A stretch of 12,859 bases of DNA from Candidatus Cloacimonadota bacterium (GTDB taxonomy: Bacteria > Hydrothermota > E44-bin80). The position numbers and the translations under genes were made by a program. Below, piece after piece: positions 1-5,703 of this stretch. The stretch is taken from contig SOKM01000294.1 of the NCBI GenBank assembly GCA_004375785.1, positions 1 to 12,859 on the forward strand, given 5' to 3'. Every line of letters begins with the position of its first letter. The stretch's first letter is position 1. The notes below the pieces were generated by a model. It saw nothing but the letters and a program-made list of their open reading frames with translations, had not been told where the DNA came from and searched no databases.

Positions 1-1543
1 ATTCCCACTCTATAGTGGCGGGTGGTTTTGAACTTATATCGTAGACAACCCTGTTGACACCGGGAACTTCATTGATGATTCTATTACAGACTCTTGTCAG
101 AAAGCGCTTGGAGAACGGAAACCAGTCTGCAGTCATCCCGTCTTCGCTTGTAACGGCTCTGAGGGCAATAACATTTTCGTATGTTCTCCTGTCACCCATC
201 ACTCCAACAGTTTTCACAGGAAGGAACACACAGAATGCCTGCCAGATTTTTTTATAGAGTCCGCTCCTTTTGATTTCTTCAATAAATATACTGTCTGATT
301 CCCTCAGAATCTTCAATCTTTTTTTCGTAATCTCCCCTGTAATCCTTACCCCAAGTCCTGGGCCAGGAAATGGATGCCTTGTGATGATATGGGCAGGGAG
401 ACCGAGTAACTTTCCCACTTTCCTTACCTCATCCTTGAAAAGGTCCTTTAAGGGTTCTATAAGTTTGAGATGCATGTTCTGTGGTAAGCCACCTACATTG
501 TGGTGGCTTTTTATAACAGAAGATGGACCTTTTACAGGCATACTTTCTATTCTATCGGGGTATAATGTACCCTGAGCAAGAAACCTAATTCCTTTTATCT
601 TTTTCGCTTCTCTTTCAAAGACCTTGATGAAGGTGTTACCTATTATTTTCCTTTTTCTTTCAGGGTTCTTAACTCCTTTTAACGCACTTAAGAATTCTTT
701 TTCTGCATCCACATATACAAAATTATCGCTAAAGAGCTTTTTGAAGTTTTTTAGAACGAAAAGAACCTCACCTTTTCTCAGAAGGCCATTATTTATGAAA
801 ACAACAAAAACCCTTTTTCCAATCGATTGTTTTGTTAAAATTGATGTCACGGTTGAATCCACTCCTCCAGAGAGTCCCAGGATTACTTTCCCTTTTCTAA
901 CTCTTTTTTGTATCCCTCTCCTGCTTGCCGCAATAAAAGATTCCATATTCCAATCCTCTCTGCATCTGCAAATTAAAAAAAGGAAATTTGAGAATATCCT
1001 ATCACCATTCTTTGTATGTGTAACCTCCGGATGGAACTGAAGACCGTATATCGGTAAACTTTTATGTTTCACAACTGCAAACCTTGTGTTTTCTGTATGC
1101 GCTAAAGAGAGAAAATCTGGAGGCAACTTAAGAACCTTATCACTGTGACTCATCCAGACCCGTGATCTCTTTGGAATGCCCCGAAGGAGTTTATCTTTTT
1201 TATCTATGAAAACCTCTGCATAGCCGTATTCCCTCTCTTTCGCACCTTCTACATTTCCACCTGAAACATAAGAGAGCATTTGATGTCCATAACATATCCC
1301 GAGCAGAGGGATGCCAAGTTTTAGAATACTTTTATCGACAAAGGGTGCGCCTTTTTCATAAATACTGTGAGGCCCACCAGAAAGGATAATCCCCTTAAGA
1401 CCATCTTTTTTTATATCTTTCAATCGAGCAGAAAAAGGGAGAATTTCGCTGTAAACTGAATGTGCCCTCACCCTGCGCGCAATCAACTGAGTATATTGAG
1501 AGCCAAAGTCGAGGATGACAATTTTTTCTCTCCCAATATTCAT
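1..1543 (-). CDS. guaA: GMP synthase (glutamine-hydrolysing), stop codon just outside window
   Basis: Converts XMP to GMP using glutamine and ATP, the last step of cytoplasmic guanine nucleotide synthesis. My translation gives 514 codons and then the first base (T) of the stop codon. The glutamine amidotransferase domain (about 1-195) has the nucleophile Cys84 in GICYGHQ and the His171/Glu173 pair in FHPEVTHT. The ATP-pyrophosphatase domain follows, with the P-loop SGGVDST at 225-231. The C-terminal dimerisation region has NVGGLPQNM, RHPFPGPGLG and the typical family ending SKPPATIEWE. Length and ending match full-length bacterial GuaA. The ATG at 1543-1541 overlaps the TGA of the upstream HEAT gene (ATGA). 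There is no Shine-Dalgarno sequence at normal spacing, since the nearest GGAG is over 20 bases upstream, so translation probably depends on coupling. No key residue is missing. Confidence 0.97.
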   Translation of the reverse strand, partial: MNIGREKIVILDFGSQYTQLIARRVRAHSVYSEILPFSARLKDIKKDGLKGIILSGGPHSIYEKGAPFVDKSILKLGIPLLGICYGHQMLSYVSGGNVEGAKEREYGYAEVFIDKKDKLLRGIPKRSRVWMSHSDKVLKLPPDFLSLAHTENTRFAVVKHKSLPIYGLQFHPEVTHTKNGDRIFSNFLFLICRCREDWNMESFIAASRRGIQKRVRKGKVILGLSGGVDSTVTSILTKQSIGKRVFVVFINNGLLRKGEVLFVLKNFKKLFSDNFVYVDAEKEFLSALKGVKNPERKRKIIGNTFIKVFEREAKKIKGIRFLAQGTLYPDRIESMPVKGPSSVIKSHHNVGGLPQNMHLKLIEPLKDLFKDEVRKVGKLLGLPAHIITRHPFPGPGLGVRITGEITKKRLKILRESDSIFIEEIKRSGLYKKIWQAFCVFLPVKTVGVMGDRRTYENVIALRAVTSEDGMTADWFPFSKRFLTRVCNRIINEVPGVNRVVYDISSKPPATIEWE

Positions 1544-3846
1544 TGAAATGTTTGTTTTTTTAAGATCTCCTCTGCTTTCTTCCCTACCTTTTGGTCTTTA
1601 AGTTTTGCCACTCTTGAAAGGATTCTTCTTGAACTTACAGTATCTATTTTGTTTAGTCCATCTACTGCCAATAGTCTTATTTTATCGTCATATCTATATC
1701 TTCCTAAAAGATTTCTATTAAAAATCACCTTTCTGAGTATGTCTATTGTATCATTCCCGCCTATGGAGCATAAGATCGAGATCACTCTTTGCTGAATTTC
1801 GATGACTGCTTCCTTTTTCAGGAAGGACTGTTTTTCAAGGAGGTCCTTCAGGGCAAAAACAGACATCTCCGTTCCCACTTCTCTTAAAGAAGTGAGCGCC
1901 CTTTTCACAACCTCGTTGTTCTGGTCGTTCAGTCCTTCCAAAAGATGTATCTCGCTTTCCTCGGATTTTATCTTGCTTAGTGATGTCATTACCTCTGTTC
2001 TTACTTTTGGCTCTTTATCCTTCAGCAGATTAGAAAGGAGACCGAAAGATTTTTCGCCTCCAATCTCTCCGAGGATAATGGCGATGTTTCTTCTCACAAA
2101 CCATTTGGAGTCGTCTACATATTTCTTGAGAAAAATTTCGTAATCGGGAACAATCTTTGCTGTGTCAATCAGAAGTGAGATTATTCTTACCCTTGTCATT
2201 TTGTCCTCTATGGTTTTCATAGAGTGAAGAAGTAGTGGAAAGACTTCAGCCCCTTTCTTTACGAGTTCAGTTTGAATTATACCGAAGGCAACATCCCTAT
2301 CAATTGCATATATCAGATGTTTCAAAGCCTTTTCATCGCCAATACTCGAAAGTGCCTCCACAACAATATGTAATTTTTCTGATTCTTCAAGCGTTGTTAG
2401 ATAATTATTCAGGATATCATCGATAGCCTCTGTTATCGTCCGTTTACCCTCTTTTCTCAACTTTATCGCCATCATTGAAAGAGCTTTTACAATTGCTTTA
2501 AAAATTACCTGTTCAGTTTCCTTGCCGAGTCTATTAGAAAATGCAATTATTATCAACTTCAGAAGGTCAATCCTTCCAAAAACAAGAAGTTTATCCGTTG
2601 CCTCAACAAGTGATTTAACAATATGAGCTCTTGTCGCTGATTTTTTGCTATTTAACGATTCAATAAGTGATTTCAGCAATTCTTCAATATCTACATTTTT
2701 CTGAATCAGGGTTTTCAAGCTCACAAGGGTTTCGGTGTCTATATTTGTCTTCATAAGATCTTCTTCAATAATGTTAACCAATTCCTTTTTTGTTTTTCCT
2801 CCGGACATATAATCAAGAATAGAAGGATTAACCCCTGCTTTCTTGAAACTGTTTCTTAAAGCAGGTATTAATTCTTCTTTTCTCTTACTTTTATCTACAA
2901 AATTTGTAAGGAATGAATCTATATTTGTTATTCTACTCTCTCCTGATTGGCCTTCTTCACCTGTTATTACTATTGTTTCAGACATTTTCTTAGTTTCTTT
3001 TGCAATAAGGTCACCTAATTCTTCAGAAGTTATATTGTCAACAACATTATTCACCACTTCTTCCCAATATGGTATTTCTGGTTTGGAGAAAAGTAGCTCA
3101 CTCTGCATCTCAGGACCGAGAACAAGAATTAGCTTGGATACTGTTTCGGTGTAAGTATTTATGTCAGTCTTCCCGTACTTATTGAAAAGTCTCTCTGTAA
3201 TATTTCCTACTGCTTCTTTTATTCTTCCACCCCATCCTGGAGATCCCTTTTCATCCTTCAATGTTTCTTCCATAAGTTGTGAGAATTCACTCGGGTTACT
3301 CCCTATCTTTCGAATAAAATCATCTGAGTTTGAAATAAGGGATAATAAATCTTTCCATTCAATCCCCGTATCTTTACGATCATCTATTTTTCCATAGGAT
3401 ATACCGCCTACAGTTATATGTTGTAGATTTCTATTAGAAACAACCTTTTTTAATCCACCTTTCTTTTCAATATCTTCTGGTTCAAAGGAAAGAATTTCAA
3501 TCAGGCTAATGAATTCATCCATATCCACACCTTTAATGAATGTAATTTTGCCGATCTTCCTTTTTCCGAGTGTTGTAAGAAATCTTTCTACAATCAGTTT
3601 GTTTGCTATCTTAGCAGGTTTATCATTTATAAGAAGAACATTACCAGCAAGCGCGAAGGAAAAGTAATCATTCTCCCCGAGTGCTTCTTTAAGTTTTCCG
3701 AAGGAGTCAGAAATAAGCCTTTGCAAAATAGGATGTGAAGCTGGGTAGAGTTTCAGGTTTCGTGAAGCAGTTGTAATCCTTCCCATTATTGTCTGAGCCA
3801 CTTGAGACAATTTTCTCATATCTTCCTGAGGGGATTCCTTTAACAT
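1540..3846 (-). CDS. HEAT-repeat protein with N-terminal LYPxxHP domain
   Basis: A 768-residue protein of unknown specific function. Residues about 10-150 contain LKLYPASHPI (31-40), then LLIND and a region ending near ITVGGISYG. This resembles an N-terminal domain with an LYPxxHP signature that I recall ahead of HEAT repeats or HD-GYP domains in other bacterial proteins (from memory, not searched). The middle (160-400) is helical and charged. Residues about 485-745 are helical repeats of HEAT type, clearest at 580-660 (KWFVRRNIAIILGEIGGEKS, then KVRTEVMTSLSKIKSEES). No signal peptide or membrane segment is visible, so it is probably a cytoplasmic scaffold. The start is the ATG preceded by AAGGAG five bases upstream. 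It lies 12 bases after rpe and overlaps guaA by 4, so it should be co-transcribed with both, without an obvious functional link. Confidence 0.85.
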   Translation of the reverse strand: MLKESPQEDMRKLSQVAQTIMGRITTASRNLKLYPASHPILQRLISDSFGKLKEALGENDYFSFALAGNVLLINDKPAKIANKLIVERFLTTLGKRKIGKITFIKGVDMDEFISLIEILSFEPEDIEKKGGLKKVVSNRNLQHITVGGISYGKIDDRKDTGIEWKDLLSLISNSDDFIRKIGSNPSEFSQLMEETLKDEKGSPGWGGRIKEAVGNITERLFNKYGKTDINTYTETVSKLILVLGPEMQSELLFSKPEIPYWEEVVNNVVDNITSEELGDLIAKETKKMSETIVITGEEGQSGESRITNIDSFLTNFVDKSKRKEELIPALRNSFKKAGVNPSILDYMSGGKTKKELVNIIEEDLMKTNIDTETLVSLKTLIQKNVDIEELLKSLIESLNSKKSATRAHIVKSLVEATDKLLVFGRIDLLKLIIIAFSNRLGKETEQVIFKAIVKALSMMAIKLRKEGKRTITEAIDDILNNYLTTLEESEKLHIVVEALSSIGDEKALKHLIYAIDRDVAFGIIQTELVKKGAEVFPLLLHSMKTIEDKMTRVRIISLLIDTAKIVPDYEIFLKKYVDDSKWFVRRNIAIILGEIGGEKSFGLLSNLLKDKEPKVRTEVMTSLSKIKSEESEIHLLEGLNDQNNEVVKRALTSLREVGTEMSVFALKDLLEKQSFLKKEAVIEIQQRVISILCSIGGNDTIDILRKVIFNRNLLGRYRYDDKIRLLAVDGLNKIDTVSSRRILSRVAKLKDQKVGKKAEEILKKQTFQ

Positions 3847-3851
3847 AACAT

Positions 3852-3857
3852 CTCCTT
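3852..3857 (-). promoter_or_regulatory. Shine-Dalgarno site of the HEAT-repeat gene
   Basis: AAGGAG on the minus strand, five bases before the ATG at 3846-3844 and lying in the 12-base gap after the rpe stop. It supports this start over the internal Met10 codon. Confidence 0.8.
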
Positions 3858-3858
3858 T

Positions 3859-4509
3859 TTAGTAAGTCCCTTTCAATAATTGTATGGTCTTTTTTCTGTC
3901 CTTTGTATGAAATATTGTAGTGCCAGCGATGAGTGTATTTACTCCGCTTTGAATGAGTTTCTGAGCGTTCTCTAATGTTACGCCACCGTCCACCTCAATG
4001 TCAAAGTTGAGACTTTTCTCTTCTTTCATCTCTTTGTAGTGTTTTATTTTTTCGCAGCTTGTTTCAATAAAATGTTGACCGCCAAATCCAGGGTTGACAC
4101 TCATCACGAGTATAGAATCAACAAGATTCAAAAAACCATCGAGAGATTCAATCGGTGTTTCAGGATTAAGGGAAAGCCCGGCTTTGCTCCCAAGTAATTT
4201 TATCTTTTTGATGAGTGGGATAGGATTCTTTTTTACCTCTATATGGAAAGTTATTTTATCCGCTCCGCTTTCTATGAATTGAGGTGTGTATTTCTCAGGG
4301 TCTGTAATCATCAGGTGGACATCGAGAGGGAGTTTAGTGAGTTTCCGTATAGCCCTTACAATTACAGGTCCAAAAGTAATATTTGGCACATAATGTCCAT
4401 CCATTACATCGAGATGTAGAAGGTCCGCACCCCCCTTTTCCACATCCCTTATCTCCTCCTCTAACCTTGAAAAATCACAAGCCAATAGAGAAGGCGCTAT
4501 TTTTATCAT
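3859..4509 (-). CDS. rpe: Ribulose-phosphate 3-epimerase
   Basis: Interconverts D-ribulose 5-phosphate and D-xylulose 5-phosphate in the cytoplasmic pentose phosphate pathway. The 216 residues are the usual full length for this TIM-barrel family. Visible signatures are IAPSLLACDF (4-13), HLDVMDGHYVPN (32-43), DVHLMI (63-68), the MSVNPGFGGQ loop (136-145) and VDGGV (173-177). The catalytic and metal-binding set Ser7, His32, Asp34, His65 and Asp174 is intact, so the enzyme is expected to be active. The start is fixed by family homology at the N terminus. There is no Shine-Dalgarno sequence: a near-consensus promoter ends only seven bases upstream, predicting a leaderless mRNA. It follows a PfkB-type sugar kinase by 59 bases, which makes a small carbohydrate-metabolism pair. 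Confidence 0.97.
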   Translation of the reverse strand: MIKIAPSLLACDFSRLEEEIRDVEKGGADLLHLDVMDGHYVPNITFGPVIVRAIRKLTKLPLDVHLMITDPEKYTPQFIESGADKITFHIEVKKNPIPLIKKIKLLGSKAGLSLNPETPIESLDGFLNLVDSILVMSVNPGFGGQHFIETSCEKIKHYKEMKEEKSLNFDIEVDGGVTLENAQKLIQSGVNTLIAGTTIFHTKDRKKTIQLLKGTY

Positions 4510-4516
4510 AGATTAC

Positions 4517-4544
4517 ATAATATCACAAATTTCAAAAATGTCAA
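4517..4544 (-). promoter_or_regulatory. Sigma-70-type promoter of rpe (predicted leaderless start)
   Basis: On the minus strand, TTGACA (4544-4539) and TATTAT (4522-4517) are separated by 16 bases. The -35 is perfect and the -10 matches TATAAT at five of six positions. Only seven bases lie between the -10 and the rpe ATG at 4509, so the predicted transcription start is at or one base before the A of ATG. An imperfect inverted repeat (ATCACAAA at 4522-4529 with TTTGTAAT at 4549-4556, one mismatch) brackets the -35 and could be an operator, but this is weak. Confidence 0.6.
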
Positions 4545-4568
4545 CAGGTTTGTAATCCTTTACCCCGT

Positions 4569-5501
4569 CTATTCTACATCCGCTACTTTACACTTTTTAA
4601 TAATCCTTTTTACATCCTCTTTTTTGCAGAGGGCTGTGCCGGGGGTAAGTGCCGTTGCTGTTCCGCAGGCAATCGCCATTTTCAGGCAATCACCAGGAGA
4701 CATCTTTTTTTCGTAAGCATAGATAAACCCTGCTACAGATGCATCGCCCGCTCCTATACTGCTCTTCACCTTAACCTCTGGTGGCGTGGCTTTAAGAGAA
4801 GCATCATCGGACAGCAGCAACATTCCCTCTTCCGCCATGGATATAAGAACAAATTTGATTCCTTTTGCAACAAGTTTCTTACCAAAAGATATTATCTCTT
4901 TATTGTTTCTGAACTTTTTACCCTTTAGTCTTTCCAGTTCGAAAAGATTCGGTTTTATGGCAAAAGGAACAGCTTCAATTCCCTTTTTAAGTGGTATTCC
5001 ATCCGAATCGAGAAAAACCTTTACCCCCCTATCTCTCATAAGATGGATAAACTGTGCGTAAATATTATCTGATAATCCAGGTGGTAATGAACCACTCATA
5101 ACGAACCAGGAAGGAGATGGCTGCAGGTTCTTTACTTTGTTATAAAGCACAGCAAGTTCTGAGGGGGAAATCCTGGGACCCTTTGCATGTAGAGATGTTC
5201 TTTTTCCTCCCCGTTCTTTCTCTATAAAGACATTGATTCTTGTCTCCTCGGCAATCTTTACAAAGTCACAGTTGATTCCTTCGTTGAGCAATCTACCTTC
5301 AAGTTCCATGCCGTCGTATCCACCAACAAAACCAAGTGCTATACTTTCATGTCCGAGCTCATTCAATACCCTTGATACATCAATACCCTTACCTCCTGCA
5401 AATCGTAATTCTTTTTTGACTCTATTTGCATCTTCAAATTTTAGATGTTCAACAATCAATGTTCTATCGAGAGCAGGATTGAGTGTCAGCGTATATATCA
5501 T
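4569..5501 (-). CDS. PfkB-family sugar-phosphate kinase, 1-phosphofructokinase-like
   Basis: A 310-residue ribokinase-fold (PfkB) kinase of the FruK/LacC/6-phosphofructokinase-2 group, the usual length for it. Signatures: TLTLNPALDRTL (4-15) at the extreme N terminus, AGGKGIDVSRVLNELG (35-50) for substrate binding, SGSLPPG (136-142), KPNLFEL (183-189), and SSIGAGDASVAGF (247-259), where Asp253 is the expected catalytic base in GAGD. It should phosphorylate fructose 1-phosphate, fructose 6-phosphate or tagatose 6-phosphate; the sequence alone does not decide. No fruA PTS gene or FruR regulator is visible nearby, which argues mildly against a dedicated fructose-import role. The start is fixed by the conserved N terminus, although no Shine-Dalgarno sequence precedes it: the upstream bases are a tandem array ending three bases before the ATG. 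Confidence 0.88.
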   Translation of the reverse strand: MIYTLTLNPALDRTLIVEHLKFEDANRVKKELRFAGGKGIDVSRVLNELGHESIALGFVGGYDGMELEGRLLNEGINCDFVKIAEETRINVFIEKERGGKRTSLHAKGPRISPSELAVLYNKVKNLQPSPSWFVMSGSLPPGLSDNIYAQFIHLMRDRGVKVFLDSDGIPLKKGIEAVPFAIKPNLFELERLKGKKFRNNKEIISFGKKLVAKGIKFVLISMAEEGMLLLSDDASLKATPPEVKVKSSIGAGDASVAGFIYAYEKKMSPGDCLKMAIACGTATALTPGTALCKKEDVKRIIKKCKVADVE

Positions 5502-5504
5502 CAG

Positions 5505-5594
5505 TTTAGTCTATTTAGTTTGTTTAGTTTATTTAGTCTGTTTGGTTTATTTAGTCTGTTTGGTTTATTTAGTCTGTTTGGTTTATTTAGTCTA
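5505..5594 (-). repeat. Tandem array, 9-base unit in 18-base higher-order repeat
   Basis: Five consecutive 18-base units, each splitting into two 9-base subunits, so ten copies of YARACYAAA as read on the minus strand. The commonest 18-mer there is CAGACTAAATAAACCAAA. The array is very poor in G on the transcribed strand, ends three bases before the pfkB-like ATG and so would be its 5' untranslated leader. The three central 18-mers are nearly identical and the outer ones more diverged, as expected from slippage or unequal exchange. Confidence 0.9.
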
Positions 5595-5602
5595 TTTATA
5601 CC

Positions 5603-5623
5603 TACATCTTACATCGTACATCC
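5603..5623. repeat. Short tandem repeat, 7-base unit TACATCN x3
   Basis: Three exact 7-base periods on the plus strand: TACATCT, TACATCG, TACATCC. It lies next to the 9/18-base array in the same gene-free gap and has no related sequence elsewhere in the window that I can see. Confidence 0.7.
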
Positions 5624-5662
5624 CTTATTTTCTTTCTTCAACTCACCATCCATCTTTCAGCT

Positions 5663-5686
5663 TTTCTCCGATTCACCGTTTCTCCG
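5663..5686. repeat. Short tandem repeat, 8-base unit TTTCTCCG x3
   Basis: Plus-strand units TTTCTCCG, ATTCACCG, TTTCTCCG with a partial fourth (TTTCCC). This is the third distinct tandem period in the gap 5502-5703. The rest of the gap shows no open reading frame with family features, no clear terminator, and only weak promoter-like hexamers. Confidence 0.55.
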
Positions 5687-5703
5687 TTTCCCAAGACCTC
5701 TGG

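Noticed and set aside
54..1040. Three plus-strand open frames at the window start
   Set aside because: They are antisense to guaA, whose minus-strand translation is continuous and carries all the family motifs.
5505..5594. Tandem array as a CRISPR array
   Set aside because: The units are 9/18 bases and contiguous, with no unique spacers and no cas genes.
5624..5660. TTGAAG-17-TACGAT as a promoter for the pfkB-like gene (minus strand)
   Set aside because: Both hexamers match only four of six bases and overlap repetitive sequence; too weak to annotate.
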